DNA of 64,000 bases from Deltaproteobacteria bacterium. GTDB taxonomy: Bacteria > Myxococcota_A > UBA796 > UBA2385. Shown in pieces: positions 47,927 to 59,453 of this stretch (the first letter of the stretch is position 1; each line of letters starts with the position of its first letter). The position numbers were made by a program, and so were the translations under genes. The DNA is taken from assembly GCA_018401435.1 (NCBI GenBank), contig JAGYJW010000028.1, positions 1 to 64,000 of the forward strand, in the 5' to 3' direction. The notes beneath the pieces were generated by a model. The model was not told the origin of the DNA. It ran no database searches and worked only from the letters and a program-made list of their open reading frames with translations.

Positions 47927-49360
47927 TCAATCGTCGATGACGGGCAGGTGCATCCAGCGCCCCCGGGCAAAGACCACGCCCAGGGCGAGGCCCCGCACCG
48001 CCCAGTCCAGGGTGGTGCCGATCCAGATGCCGAGCAGGCCCATGTCCAGCTCGACCGTCAGCCACCAGCAGGCGGCCAGGCGCACCACGACCGGCCCCAC
48101 CAGCGCCACCACCATGGGGCTGCGGGTGTCGCCGGCCCCCCGCAAGGCGCCGGCCAGCGAGTCCGAGATGGCCATCAGCGGCTGGGCGATGGCCGCCACC
48201 CGCAAGCAGCGGGCCCCTAGCGCCACCACCTCTGCATCAGGGGTGAACAGGGTCACCAGCTCCTCGGCAAAGACCAGGAAGATCACAGAGACCAGGCTGA
48301 GGGACACCGCGCCCAGCCCCACGCTCAGCCAGCCGCAGGTGGCCGCAGCGGCGGGGTCTTGCGCCCCCAGCTTGCGCGCCACCAAGGACGAAGAGGCCAC
48401 CCCAAAGCCGGCCGCCGCGATGAAGCCCAGGCTCTCGATGGCGATCAAGCTCTGGTTGGCCGCCGTGGCCACCGCCCCCAGGCGCCCCACGATGCTGGCG
48501 AAGACCAGAAAACCCACATGGAAGATGAGCTTTTCGCCAAAGGCCGGTCCCGCGATGCGCAGCACCGGCCGCATCAAGGCCCGAAAGCCCGCCCAGGCCT
48601 CGGCCAGGGGCAGGCGCCGCCCCGAAGAATTGCCCAGGGCCCACACCGTCAGCAGCGCCTGCGCCGTGAAGGCCGCGGCGGTGCCGATGGCCGCACCCGC
48701 GATGCCCATCCGGGGCGCCCCCCACCAGCCAAAGAGCAGAAAGCCCGACACCCCCAGGTTGATCAGCCCCGTGAGGATGCCGATGCGCATGGGCGTCTGG
48801 GTGTCGCCGGCGGCCTGAAGGGCCACCGTGCCCGACGCCGCCACGAAGACAAAGGGCAGCAGCGGATAGACGATGCCCATGTAGATCGAGGCATGCTCGC
48901 GCAGCACCGCCGTCTCCGGGCCGCTGCCCGTCATCAGCGCCGCGATCGGATCCCGGGTGACAAAGCCCAGGACCGCGGTGATCACGCCGATGCCCAGGGC
49001 AAAGAGCAGGGTCGCTGCGGTGGTGCGCTCTGCCCGATCGGTCTGGCCGGCGCCCGATGCGCGCCCCACCACGGCCAGCGTGCCCGCCGCGAAGGCCCCA
49101 AAAACCGAGTGCACCGACCACAACACCGGCCCGCTCACCTGCATCGAGCCCAGGGCGTCGGCGCTGAATCGACCCAACATCAGCCGATCGGTGAAGAAGA
49201 CCAGGGTGCCCGCCAGACCAGCCACGATGGCCGGAAAGGCGAGGCGCACGACCTCGCGGGCGAGGGTGGAGAGGGCAGAGGGCGGGGACACGCCGTCGTC
49301 TACCCGGGCCCGGCCCCGGCGGCTAGATCGAAAAGGCCCGCTGCCCCTGGCGCTGTCCAA
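47927..49360 (-). CDS. MATE-family efflux transporter
   Basis: EVVRLAFPAIVAGLAGTLVFFTDRLMLGRF; multi-TM; exact start uncertain. Confidence 0.85.
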   Translation of the reverse strand: MDSARGSGPFRSSRRGRARVDDGVSPPSALSTLAREVVRLAFPAIVAGLAGTLVFFTDRLMLGRFSADALGSMQVSGPVLWSVHSVFGAFAAGTLAVVGRASGAGQTDRAERTTAATLLFALGIGVITAVLGFVTRDPIAALMTGSGPETAVLREHASIYMGIVYPLLPFVFVAASGTVALQAAGDTQTPMRIGILTGLINLGVSGFLLFGWWGAPRMGIAGAAIGTAAAFTAQALLTVWALGNSSGRRLPLAEAWAGFRALMRPVLRIAGPAFGEKLIFHVGFLVFASIVGRLGAVATAANQSLIAIESLGFIAAAGFGVASSSLVARKLGAQDPAAAATCGWLSVGLGAVSLSLVSVIFLVFAEELVTLFTPDAEVVALGARCLRVAAIAQPLMAISDSLAGALRGAGDTRSPMVVALVGPVVVRLAACWWLTVELDMGLLGIWIGTTLDWAVRGLALGVVFARGRWMHLPVIDD

Positions 49361-49540
49361 AGCCTTTCAATAAAGTAGAGGGGCGATTCGGCGGGTGCCC
49401 GGGCGGCATCTTCAGGAGCGCTTCGACGTGGCCATCCCGGCCGCATGGCAGGACAGGCGCCTTCAGCCTGTCAGGACTACGGGCCGCCCAACCAAGACGA
49501 GAGTTCCCTGGGGCGCGGCCCTTTGAAGATCGAGAAGAGC

Positions 49541-50073
<533 letters not shown>

Positions 50074-50101
50074 GTCCCTCGCTCTTGGCGCTGGCCTCTT
50101 G

Positions 50102-50131
50102 GGGGCGCGGTGGCTGCGGCTGCCGCGCCCC
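50102..50131 (+). terminator. Hairpin downstream of the RRM gene
   Basis: ggggcgcgg / ccgcgcccc perfect 9-bp stem followed by tctccttc. Confidence 0.45.
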
Positions 50132-50172
50132 TCTCCTTCATGGCGGCCCCAGAGGCTGGGGGCGGGGCGGGC

Positions 50173-52320
50173 TCAGCGTCCGCTGCAGGCCTGCAGCGCC
50201 TCTTGCACCTTGGGGTCGGCCCGCGCGCCGCGACGCGCCACGTTGATCAGGTAGGGGCGCGCGTCTGCGCAGCGATCCGCCTTGTAGAGCATCCAGCCGG
50301 CCATGGCCCAGGGGCGCGGGTCGCCGGGCATGCTGCGGACCGCGGCGTCATAGGCCTTCCTGGCCTCGTCGATCTGGCCCCCCCGCTGGTAGCCGGCACC
50401 AATCCAGAGGTCCAGATCCGTAGCCTGGGTGCCCGCCTTGCGGGCCTCTTGCATGCGTTGCACGCCGGCCAGGGGGTCGCCACTCTCGATCTCGGCGAGG
50501 CCCAGCAGATAGAGGAGGTTGGGGTCATCGGGGGCGATGGCGACGCCGGCGCGGGTGATCTCCAGCACCTGGACGGCGTCGTTCCGGTCCACATAGACCG
50601 CGGCGGCCAGCCGATAGCCGCGGGGGTCCTGCGGGTTGATGCGGCGCAAGCGCTCCGCCAGCTTGAGGGTCAGCTCGGGCTGCTGCAGGCCCCGGGCCAG
50701 GGTGGCGGCGTTGCCCAGGGCCGTGCTGTGTTCGGGCTGCTGTTCGAGCAGGGTCAGGTTGTCGGCCAAGGCGCCGGCCAGGTCCCCCATCTCGGCCCGC
50801 TTCAGCGCCAAGGAGATGCGCGCGTCGGCCATCTGGGGGTGGGCGCGCACCAGGGCCAGGAGCGCGGGGATGGCGCGCTCCGGCGGCAGGGCCTCGGCCC
50901 CGTGAAGCTCGGCCAGCAGGCCCACCTGGTCGCGGGGATCCGGCGCGTCCGGCCCCGCAGCCACCACCACCGACAGGTAGCCCAAGGCCTCCAAAGCGGC
51001 CGCCTGGTCGCCCGAGAGCGGGCCCGGCCGCGGATCGGCCTGCCCGCGCCACCGCTGCACCGCCGCCCCAAGGCCGGCACCGTGGCGGCCGCCACGCGGG
51101 CTGCCGCGCCCCGCGGGGTCCTCGGTCCATGCAGACTCAGTCAGGAATGCGCCTTGTTCCAAGCGAATCGTCTCGTCCTGCGCCATCTGCAAGGCCGCCC
51201 AGCCATGGTGGAAGGCGGGGAACCACGTCTCTGCATAAACGGGCACCGGGCTCAGGGCCTGCCCCTCCACCAGGGGGCGCAGGCTGCGGCCATCGACCCC
51301 GGGCAAGGCGACACCGGCGTAGTCCGCCAGGGTTGGCGCCAGATCGACGCCGCTCACCGGCATGCGCAGAACCGACCTGGCCTTTGGGGCGTCGGGGACG
51401 GGATCGAGCACCAGCGCGGCATCCACGCCGGCGGGCCGCTGGGTCGCGCTGGCCCCCCAGGCCGGGGCGCGACCGCCGCCGCAGACGCACAAGGGCAGGC
51501 CGGCAGGGGGCCGCAGAATCCACGGCACCCGGGTGACCGAGCGCCCCAACAGCACCCCATGCTCGCGCTCGCCATGGTCCCACAGCGACTCGCCATGATC
51601 CGAGGTCACCACCACCAGATCCCCCTCATCGGTGGCGTCCACCAGCCGCTGAAGCAGGCTGTCGGCATAGGCCACCTCGCCCCGGTAGGGGTCGCCCGTC
51701 CAGCCCGGGTGCTCCTGCCAGGGGGTGTGGGGTTCATAGAGATGCACCCAAGCGAAGCGGGGCCGGTCGCCGTGTGCCGGCGCCTTCCACCAGGCCAGGG
51801 CGGCGTTGACCACCTCGGCGCCCGGTAGGGACACCTCACCGAAAACGGGCGCAGCAGCGAGATCCTGGGGGTGAAATGGATCGCGGTATTCGTCGAATCC
51901 GCGGTCCAGGCCCCAGGCCCCATCCAAGACATAGGCGCTCACGAAGCCGCCCGTGGCGTAGCCCCCGGCAGCGAGGGCCTCGGCCAGGGTGGGCACCCCC
52001 TCTGCCAGCCGGAAGCCCCCATTGTCTCGCAGGCCGTGGTGCAGGGGGTAGAGGCCGGTCAGCAGGCTGGCGTGGCTGGGCAAGGTGAGGGGGGTGACGC
52101 TGTGGGCCTCGGTGAAGAGCACACCCTGGGCCGCCAGCCCATCCAGCACCGGCGTGCGCGCGAGGGGGTCGCCATAGGCGCCCACGCGATCCGCGCGCAG
52201 GGTGTCGATGGTCACCAGCAAGATATCGGGCCGCACCGTCGATTCCGCCGCAGGCGGGCCCTCGGGCGAGGGGGTGGGGTCGCAGGCAACCAGGAGCAGG
52301 GGGAAGAAGCGCATCGTCAT
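50173..52320 (-). CDS. Sulfatase-like alkaline-phosphatase-superfamily lipoprotein with C-terminal TPRs
   Basis: RPDILLVTIDTLRADRVGAYGDPLARTPVLDGLAAQGVLFTEAHSVTPLTLPSHASLLTG; VVVTSDHGESLWDHGE. Confidence 0.9.
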   Translation of the reverse strand: MTMRFFPLLLVACDPTPSPEGPPAAESTVRPDILLVTIDTLRADRVGAYGDPLARTPVLDGLAAQGVLFTEAHSVTPLTLPSHASLLTGLYPLHHGLRDNGGFRLAEGVPTLAEALAAGGYATGGFVSAYVLDGAWGLDRGFDEYRDPFHPQDLAAAPVFGEVSLPGAEVVNAALAWWKAPAHGDRPRFAWVHLYEPHTPWQEHPGWTGDPYRGEVAYADSLLQRLVDATDEGDLVVVTSDHGESLWDHGEREHGVLLGRSVTRVPWILRPPAGLPLCVCGGGRAPAWGASATQRPAGVDAALVLDPVPDAPKARSVLRMPVSGVDLAPTLADYAGVALPGVDGRSLRPLVEGQALSPVPVYAETWFPAFHHGWAALQMAQDETIRLEQGAFLTESAWTEDPAGRGSPRGGRHGAGLGAAVQRWRGQADPRPGPLSGDQAAALEALGYLSVVVAAGPDAPDPRDQVGLLAELHGAEALPPERAIPALLALVRAHPQMADARISLALKRAEMGDLAGALADNLTLLEQQPEHSTALGNAATLARGLQQPELTLKLAERLRRINPQDPRGYRLAAAVYVDRNDAVQVLEITRAGVAIAPDDPNLLYLLGLAEIESGDPLAGVQRMQEARKAGTQATDLDLWIGAGYQRGGQIDEARKAYDAAVRSMPGDPRPWAMAGWMLYKADRCADARPYLINVARRGARADPKVQEALQACSGR

Positions 52321-52384
52321 CCCAAAGCAGGCGCCTTGCCCCTATCGGGCTGTGGCCCCTGCCGCTCCGTGGCATCCTCGCCCC

Positions 52385-53319
52385 ATGTCCCGCCCGCACC
52401 GCACCGTCCTGTTCGCCCCCCTGCTCAGCCTCATCCCGGTGGCCTGTGCGGAATCACCAGAGGCCCCCGCGCCGCCCGGCCACAGCGACAGCGGCGCCCC
52501 AGCGGAGGCCGACACAGGGGATCCTGGCGGCGATGGGGAGGCCGGCGGCTGCCCCAGCGGCGCCCTGGCCCGGCTGGTCTGGGCCGACCGGGACCTCACC
52601 CACGCCCTGATGCCCGGCTTCGCCCTCTCCGTCGTCCCCGAGGTCACCGCTGTGGTCGAGACCCAGGCCACCCTCGAGATCCTCCAGCGCTTCGACCGGG
52701 GGCGCTTCACGTCGGTCACCCTCACGGCCCTGGAGGGCGAGGACCGCCGCCCCCTCTTCGAGGATCGGCTGCTCTGGGGCGAGGACGGGCTGCCGGAGGG
52801 CGAGCAGCGCTGGGTCCCCGACGGCGCGGCGGGCTGGGTCCTGGAGGCTGCCTCCACCTTCCGCCACGACGCGGCGGGGCGCCGGCTGGAGGCCACCCTG
52901 GAATTCGCGGCAGGCGGGCCCGCCCAGCGCCTGCTGTGGACCTGGGAGGAGGGCTGCCTGGTGGCCTATGACCGCGCCGCCGACGACGGCCGACCGGGCA
53001 GCCTGCTGACCTGCACCGCGGGCGACCGGGTGCAGGGGCTGGTGGCCGACGACGGCAGCCCACCCCGCCGCTTTCGGTGGCCCGCAGCCCCACGACGGCG
53101 CCCGGCCCGGATGGACTCGATGAAGATGAAGGCGCTGGCTTCATCTTCGCAGAGGAGTGGACCTGGGATGACCAGGGCGGCCTGCGCACGATTCGCCGCG
53201 CCGACGGCACCGAGGAGCGCCTGGACACCGACGCCGACGGCAGCCTGAGCGCCGCCATCACCGTGCATTCCGACGGCACGGAGTCGCCCACCGCCACCTT
53301 CGCGATCACCTGCGATTAG
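52385..53319 (+). pseudogene. Lipoprotein gene with apparent frameshift near 53060-53090
   Basis: LIPVACAESPEAPAPPGHSDSG... frame 2 up to about 53075; frame 1 continues VARSPTTAPGPDGLDEDEGAGFIFAEEWTWDDQGGL...ITCD*. Confidence 0.7.
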
Positions 53320-53696
53320 CGCGGGTTGAAGACCAGCTCCCAGGGGTGGCCCTCGGGGTCGGCGATCCATGCCGCCATCGCCCCCCAGGGCTTGGCGTGC
53401 AGGGGCCGCAGCAAGGCCGCGCCGGCCGCCCGCGCCAGCTCCAGCTGCCGCTCCAGCTCCGGCAAGGAGGGCAGGTTCCAGGACAGGGCCACCGCGCCCG
53501 CGGGCCCCAGCGCCCGGCCGATCTCCGCCGCCATCGCGGGCCGCGAATAGAGCGCGAGCACGAGGGCGTCCAGGGCAAAGAAGCAGTGGTCCGCCCCCTG
53601 CCGGGTGGGCTCTGCACCCAGAAAGCGGGTGTAGAAGGCGGTGGACAGGCCCAGGTCGGCCACGGCGAGGGTGAGGTAGCTGGGGCAGGCGGCCAT
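53316..53696 (-). CDS. VOC/glyoxalase-family protein
   Basis: YLTLAVADLGLSTAFYTRFLGAEPTRQG...AAWIADPEGHPWELVFNPR. Confidence 0.85.
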   Translation of the reverse strand: MAACPSYLTLAVADLGLSTAFYTRFLGAEPTRQGADHCFFALDALVLALYSRPAMAAEIGRALGPAGAVALSWNLPSLPELERQLELARAAGAALLRPLHAKPWGAMAAWIADPEGHPWELVFNPR

Positions 53697-53905
53697 GGCT
53701 CAGCCCCGCAGCGCCATCATGCGGCCGCAGCGCCAAGCTGCGCTGGGGGGCATGGGCGGGCAGGGAATCGCGGTGGGGAGGCTCTGGGCGGGCACTGGGG
53801 GAGGTCCTCGGCGCGGTCGGGGCTGAAGGGGGCACCCATAGCCCCGCCAGGCGGTCGAAGGGGTCCGCTGCAGGCTGCGGCGGGCGCAATGTGCGAAGGC
53901 CAATC

Positions 53906-54496
53906 CTAGCAGGGCACCAGCGCGCCGCCTGCGCCACCGACCGGCCCGGAAGGCATCCACCGCGATTCGTGAAAGCTGACCCGGTTTTCCACCGGGCGGC
54001 GGGGCCGCGGCATCTCGGACGAGACAGGCTGGTCGAGGACCGCGACCGCCCGTTGGATGAGGCTGCGCAGCTCGTCTGCGCCCAGCGCGCCCGCCGATTC
54101 CTCCGGACTCGAGTAGTCGCCCTCACCGACGGGGAGCAGGGCGCGCATTCGCAGGAGCTTCTCGGCGTTCTTGCCCATCGGCCGCTTGTCGTTCTCCCAG
54201 TAGGACACCTGCTGCGGGCTGATATCGAAGTGGCGGGCGAAGTCCTTGCCGCTCCAGCCCAGGTGCTTGCGCAAGAAGCGGATCTCATCGCCATTCAGGC
54301 GGCCGGGCTTCTGGGCCACCACCCGCGCCAAAGCGTCATGCAGACTGGCCAGACCGGGCACCTCGACCTCTTTCTCGCCGCAGCTGGGGCAGGCGTGGAT
54401 GGTGACACCGTCGAGGATGACCGGGATGCCACAGGGGTAGGGCGCGGACCCCGTGACCGGTGGGCTCATCTCGGTGCCGCATTCGGAGCACTTCAT
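53906..54496 (-). CDS. MqsA/YgiT-type zinc-finger plus HTH antitoxin-like regulator
   Basis: MKCSECGTEM...HACPSCGEKEVEVP then LRKHLGWSGKDFARHFDISPQQVSYWENDKRPM; ATGA overlap with toxin ORF. Confidence 0.85.
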   Translation of the reverse strand: MKCSECGTEMSPPVTGSAPYPCGIPVILDGVTIHACPSCGEKEVEVPGLASLHDALARVVAQKPGRLNGDEIRFLRKHLGWSGKDFARHFDISPQQVSYWENDKRPMGKNAEKLLRMRALLPVGEGDYSSPEESAGALGADELRSLIQRAVAVLDQPVSSEMPRPRRPVENRVSFHESRWMPSGPVGGAGGALVPC

Positions 54497-54828
54497 TTGT
54501 CCTTCCTCCAGGCCGTCACGACCTTCAAGCTCCGCGATGAGCGGAAAAGCACCACCACCACCATCTTGTTGGTGTGGACCTGGTAGCGGTGCGTGCCGCG
54601 TTCGAAGGCGTGCCCCGCTGGGTCAACCCACCCCCTCAGCAGCACATTCCGGACGTCCGAAATGGTGAGATCCCGTTGCCCGCGGCGCAAGTTCATGTGT
54701 GGGCTGGAGTAGCTGACAGAGCTTCAGTCACCCTCCCGGCCATTGGCGATGGTCCGAATGAGCGCCTGTGCGTCGGCCGCAGAGAGTGGCTCAACGAGCG
54801 CATCGTCCGCTTCGTTATCGGCTGTCAT
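54493..54828 (-). pseudogene. DUF4258-like toxin interrupted by in-frame TGA (54724-54726)
   Basis: MTADNEADDALVEPLSAADAQALIRTIANGREGD-TGA-SSVSYSSPHMNLRRGQRDLTISDVRNVLLRGWVDPAGHAFERGTHRYQVHTNKMVVVVLFRSSRSLKVVTAWRKDK, one continuous frame. Confidence 0.65.
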
Positions 54829-54929
54829 CACCAATACCTTAGCTATTCTTTAAGCGCAACCCCGCCGCAAATAACCCCAGGCCCCAATCGGAGCCCGTGG
54901 CACAGCCATGGCACACCGGCGGGGGGGCC

Positions 54930-56390
54930 TCAGCCCCGCAGCGCCGCGACGATGCCCTCCATGCTGGCTTTGGCGTCGCCGAAGCACATCAGCGTGTTGT
55001 TGTGGAAGAACAGGGGGTTTTCCACGCCGGCATAGCCCGCGCTCATGCCGCGCTTGAAGACCACCACGTGCTTGGACTTCCACACCTGCAACACGGGCAT
55101 GCCGTAGATGGCGCTGCTGGTGTCCGTCTCGGCGCCGGGGTTGACGATGTCGTTGGCGCCAATGACCAGGACGAGGTCCGTCTCGGGCAGATCGCCGTTG
55201 ATCTCGTCCATCTCCAGGACGATGTCATAGGGCACGCCGGCCTCGGCCAGCAGCACATTCATGTGGCCGGGCAAGCGGCCGGCGACCGGGTGGATGGCGT
55301 AGCGGACGTTGACGCCCCTGGCGCGCATCTGGGCGGAGAAGTCGTTGACCAGGTGCTGGGCCCGACCCACGGCCATGCCGTAGCCGGGCACGATCACGAT
55401 GGAGCGGGCGTCCTTGGCCAGCTCGGCCACCTCTTCGGGCGTCGCCGACTGGACCTCGCCCTGCTCGGCGGCCTCACCCGATGGCGGGGCCGCGCCGGCG
55501 TTGGCCCCAAAGCCCCCAAAGACCACATTCCAGATGCTGCGGTTCATGGCCGCGCACATGATGTAGCTGAGGATGGCCCCGGAGCTGCCCACCAGGGCGC
55601 CCGTCACGATCAGCAGGTCGTTGCCCAGCATGAAGCCAGCGGCCGCCGCCGCCCAGCCCGAGTAGCTGTTGAGCAGGGACACCACGACGGGCATATCCGC
55701 ACCGCCAATGCCGGCGACCAGGTGCACGCCCAACAGGCCGGCCACCACGGAATTGCCCACCAGCAGCCAGAAGGCGAGGCCCGGCCCCGGGCTTGCGTGG
55801 CCCAGCGCATCTTGCACAAAGGGCACGGCCGCCCCCACCAGGGTGAGGACCAGCAGCGCATTCAGCAGGTGGCGGCCCGGCAGGAGCAGGGGCTTGCCCG
55901 ACAAGGTGCCCTTGAGTTTGGCCCAGGCCACGATGGACCCGGTGAAGGTGACCGCGCCGATGGCCACGCCCAGCCAGATCTCCAGCGAGTGCACGACCAG
56001 GGCGCCGGTGCCGGTGGGGTGGTCGGTGCCCAGCAGGCTGGACATGCCCACCAGGACGGCGGCCAGACCCACGAAGCTGTGCAGCAGGGCCACCAGCTCG
56101 GGCATGGCGGTCATGGCCACGCGCTTGGCCAGGGTGCTGCCGATGGTGGCGCCAACGGCCACGGTGCCCGCGACCAGGCCCCAGGCGGTGGCATTCCACT
56201 TCATGATGTGGGCGAGGACTGCGGTGGCCACCACCGCGATGACCATGCCGATCACGCCGTAGAGGTTGCCCCGCCGCGCGGTCTCCTGGTTGGACAGGCC
56301 ACCCAGGCTGAGGATGAAGAGCACCGCGGCGCCCAGATAGGCCACCGTCGCGACGCCCCGCAGGTCTGAAAACAAGGCTTCAGCGGGCAT
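54930..56390 (-). CDS. pntB: NAD(P) transhydrogenase subunit beta
   Basis: [32 protein letters not shown]...[18 protein letters not shown]...[15 protein letters not shown]. Confidence 0.95.
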   Translation of the reverse strand: MPAEALFSDLRGVATVAYLGAAVLFILSLGGLSNQETARRGNLYGVIGMVIAVVATAVLAHIMKWNATAWGLVAGTVAVGATIGSTLAKRVAMTAMPELVALLHSFVGLAAVLVGMSSLLGTDHPTGTGALVVHSLEIWLGVAIGAVTFTGSIVAWAKLKGTLSGKPLLLPGRHLLNALLVLTLVGAAVPFVQDALGHASPGPGLAFWLLVGNSVVAGLLGVHLVAGIGGADMPVVVSLLNSYSGWAAAAAGFMLGNDLLIVTGALVGSSGAILSYIMCAAMNRSIWNVVFGGFGANAGAAPPSGEAAEQGEVQSATPEEVAELAKDARSIVIVPGYGMAVGRAQHLVNDFSAQMRARGVNVRYAIHPVAGRLPGHMNVLLAEAGVPYDIVLEMDEINGDLPETDLVLVIGANDIVNPGAETDTSSAIYGMPVLQVWKSKHVVVFKRGMSAGYAGVENPLFFHNNTLMCFGDAKASMEGIVAALRG

Positions 56391-58023
56391 GGTGGCCCCT
56401 CCCGTTGCTCTTCGCCGGGCCTTCGCGGCGGAACATCTGCAGCATGCGGTGGGTGACCCGGAAGCCACCCGCGATGTTGATGGTGGCGACCAGGATGGCG
56501 ATGCCACCCAGGATGGCGCCCAGGTCCAGGCGCCCGCTGGCGGCCTGCAGCAGCCCGCCCACGACGATGATGCCCGAGATGGCGTTGGTCACGCTCATCA
56601 GCGGGGTGTGCAGGGCCGGGGTGACATTCCAGACCACCTGCCAGCCCACGAAGCAGGCCAGGACAAAGACGGTGAAGTGTTGGATGAACTCGGCCGGGGC
56701 GAAGAGCCCGATCACCCCGAAGAGGGCGGCCACACCCAGGGCCACCAGCCCGCGGGTGCTGCCGGGCTTCTTCTCGGCCTGGGCGCCGGCGGCGGTCACG
56801 GCCCCGGGCACGCCCGCCTGGGGCAGGGCCTTGGCATCGGGCCGCGCGGATTGGGCGGTGGGCGGCGGCGCCACGGCCTTGCTGGGGTCGGGCGGCGGGG
56901 GCCAGGTGACCCGGCCCTCATGCAGGACGAGGCTCTGCTGCACGACCTCGTCGCTCAGGTCGATCTGGAAGGAGTCGGCCCCGCCCATGTCGCTGAGCAG
57001 GTGCAGCAGGTTCGTGCCGAAGAACTGGCTGGCGTGGGTGGCCAGGCGGCTGGTGAGGTCGGTGTAGCCGATGACGGTGACGCCGTTGACCTCCACCGCC
57101 TGGTCGGGCTGGGTGTAGCCGCAGTTGCCGCCCTGTTCAGCAGCGAGGTCCACCACAATGGAGCCTGGCCGCATGCTATCGACCATTTCTTTCGTGATGA
57201 GGGTGGGGGCGCGCTTCCCGGGGATCAGGGCGGTGGTCACGATGATGTCCACCTCCTTGGCCTGGGCGGCGAAGAGGGCCATCTCGGCGTCGATGAAGGC
57301 CTTGGACATCTGCTTGGCGTAGCCGCCGGCGGTCTCGGCCTGCTCCTCCTCTTCGAAGTCCAGCTCCAGGAAGCGGGCGCCCAGGCTCTCGACCTGCTCT
57401 TTTGCGGCCGGGCGCACGTCAAAGGCGCGCACCTGGGCCCCCAAGGATCGGGCGGCGGCGATGGCCGCGAGGCCCGCCACGCCGGCGCCGATCACCAGCA
57501 CCTGGGCCGGGCGGGTGCGCCCCGCCGCGGTGATCTGTCCGCCAAAGAAGCCGCCGAAGTGGTTGGCGGCCTCGATCACCGCCCGGTAGCCGGCGATATT
57601 GGCCATGCTGCTGAGCACGTCCATCTTCTGGGCGCGGCTGATGCGGGGGATCTGGTCCAAGGCGATCAGGCTGCAGCCGCGGGCGGCCAGGCGCTCGATC
57701 AGCTCGCCGTTCTGGGCCGGCTGCACCATGGAGATCAACAGCTGGCCCGCCCGCGCCTTGTCGGCCTCGTGGGCCCCGTCCGGTAGCAGGTCGGGCGCGT
57801 TGACCTTGATGAGGATGTCGGCGGCCGCCCAGACCGCGTCGGCGTCCGGCAGGATCTCTGCCCCTGCGCTGACGTAGAGGGCGTCGTCCAGGCGCGCCTC
57901 TTCGCCTGCGCCAGCCTGCACCAGCACCAAGAAGCCGAGCTTCTTGAGCTTGCCCACCGTGTCCGGCGTGGCTGCGACCCGGCGCTCTCCGCCCCGGACC
58001 TCCCGTACGATGCCGAGCTTCAT
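56380..58023 (-). CDS. pntA: NAD(P) transhydrogenase subunit alpha
   Basis: [31 protein letters not shown]...[32 protein letters not shown]-terminal TM domain. Confidence 0.95.
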   Translation of the reverse strand: MKLGIVREVRGGERRVAATPDTVGKLKKLGFLVLVQAGAGEEARLDDALYVSAGAEILPDADAVWAAADILIKVNAPDLLPDGAHEADKARAGQLLISMVQPAQNGELIERLAARGCSLIALDQIPRISRAQKMDVLSSMANIAGYRAVIEAANHFGGFFGGQITAAGRTRPAQVLVIGAGVAGLAAIAAARSLGAQVRAFDVRPAAKEQVESLGARFLELDFEEEEQAETAGGYAKQMSKAFIDAEMALFAAQAKEVDIIVTTALIPGKRAPTLITKEMVDSMRPGSIVVDLAAEQGGNCGYTQPDQAVEVNGVTVIGYTDLTSRLATHASQFFGTNLLHLLSDMGGADSFQIDLSDEVVQQSLVLHEGRVTWPPPPDPSKAVAPPPTAQSARPDAKALPQAGVPGAVTAAGAQAEKKPGSTRGLVALGVAALFGVIGLFAPAEFIQHFTVFVLACFVGWQVVWNVTPALHTPLMSVTNAISGIIVVGGLLQAASGRLDLGAILGGIAILVATINIAGGFRVTHRMLQMFRREGPAKSNGRGHHAR

Positions 58024-58084
58024 GCGACCTCCAGCGCGCGCCGGATAAGCCGCTGGAGCCCATTGGGAAAGGATGAAGGGCGCT

Positions 58085-59404
58085 TCAGCGAGGCAGGCTG
58101 AAGCGGTCGATGACCTCGCCGGACAGGCCGCGCACCACGAACTCGATGCTATCCGGGCCAAAATCGGCGATGATGTAGTGCTCTTGGGGGCTGGCCACCG
58201 CGCCGAACCACTCGCCCTCGACATTGGTGTAGAGCGGCGCGCCTGCTCCGCCAGAGACCAGGTAGACCGTGCCTTGTCCCGGCTCGACCTGGCGCCCGTT
58301 GGCGATGGGCACGCTGCGCTCGTAGATGTGGTTGTGCCCAGCCAGAACGAAGTCCACGCCGTTGTTCTCAAAGATCGGCGACCAGTCCAGCCTCAGGTCC
58401 AGATCCGAGCCGTGGGTGGTGCAGGTGGAGTAGGCCGGCTGGTGATGCAGGGCGATCCGCGTGGGCGCTGCGCTCGCGGCCAGCTCGCGCTCCAGAAACT
58501 GCGCCTGGGTGGTGGAGATGCTGTTGGAATCCCGCACCGTGTCGTTGAGGGCCAGGATCAGGGCGTCCCCCCAGTCCACCGCGAAGTACTCTTCGGGCTC
58601 GGGCAGGGACCACAGCGCGAAGTAGTGCTGGGCCAGGAATTCGTGGTTGCCGTGGGCGGGCACCAGGATGCGCCGCGCCAGGATGTCCCCCGTGGCCTCG
58701 AACCAGCGGTCCCACTCCTCCTGGTTGACGCCCAGCTCGACCATATCGCCCGAGAAGAGGATGAGGTCGGGCTGGTGGCTGTCCATGGCCGCGAGCAGGC
58801 TGGCCCAGGTGGCATAGGCCCCGCGGCTATCGCCGGCCATGGCCACCCGGAAGCTGCTGAAGCTGCCCGGGGCGCCCGGCGTGGTGAAGCTGTAGATCGG
58901 CGACCAGGCGCCCTGTCCGCCCACCCGGTAGCTGTAGGTGGTGCCGGGCGTCAGGCGCTCGCACAGGCGCACCTCGTGCACGCGGTTGGGACCCTCGCCC
59001 ACCACGCCGCCCCCATAGAGGAAGCTCGCGCCCTCAACCTGCTCGGCATTGTCGGGAAAGCCGTCGGCAGGCCCGAACTCGACCAGGGACGAGAGCGTGG
59101 CCGTGTCGGTATTCCACACCATCGACACGCTGCGGGACAGGTCGCGTTCGGGGATGCCCAGGTGCACGGAATAGGGCGTGGGCGCGGCCCCCAGGCTGGC
59201 TTGATGGGGGGTGGCCGGCAGGGGCTGCCCCGGCAGGTTGCCGGTGGGCACCCAGATCTCGGTCTGGCAGGCGGTGGTCTGGGGATGCACCGACGGGCCG
59301 CCCGTGTCTTCGGGGTAGAAGTCGATGCAGCCCGCTGCCAACAGCAGGACGAGCGCGGGGCCGCCATTCAGGCAGGGGATGAAAGCAGTCCGGCCGGGGC
59401 CCAT
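58085..59404 (-). CDS. Purple-acid-phosphatase-like metallophosphoesterase lipoprotein
   Basis: Lipobox [43 protein letters not shown]. Confidence 0.9.
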   Translation of the reverse strand: MGPGRTAFIPCLNGGPALVLLLAAGCIDFYPEDTGGPSVHPQTTACQTEIWVPTGNLPGQPLPATPHQASLGAAPTPYSVHLGIPERDLSRSVSMVWNTDTATLSSLVEFGPADGFPDNAEQVEGASFLYGGGVVGEGPNRVHEVRLCERLTPGTTYSYRVGGQGAWSPIYSFTTPGAPGSFSSFRVAMAGDSRGAYATWASLLAAMDSHQPDLILFSGDMVELGVNQEEWDRWFEATGDILARRILVPAHGNHEFLAQHYFALWSLPEPEEYFAVDWGDALILALNDTVRDSNSISTTQAQFLERELAASAAPTRIALHHQPAYSTCTTHGSDLDLRLDWSPIFENNGVDFVLAGHNHIYERSVPIANGRQVEPGQGTVYLVSGGAGAPLYTNVEGEWFGAVASPQEHYIIADFGPDSIEFVVRGLSGEVIDRFSLPR

Positions 59405-59414
59405 GATCGGCTCC

Positions 59415-59453
59415 AGGGTGGATCAGCAGGGTGGATCAGCAGGGTGGATCAGA
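59415..59453. repeat. Three tandem copies of 13-bp AGGGTGGATCAGC, each with a GATC
   Basis: Direct reading; last copy overlaps the porin stop codon and differs at its last base. Confidence 0.95.

Noticed and set aside
5619-49360. Two MATE exporters as a duplicated resistance locus
   Set aside because: They are 41 kb apart, clearly divergent, and MATE paralogues are ordinary in bacterial genomes.
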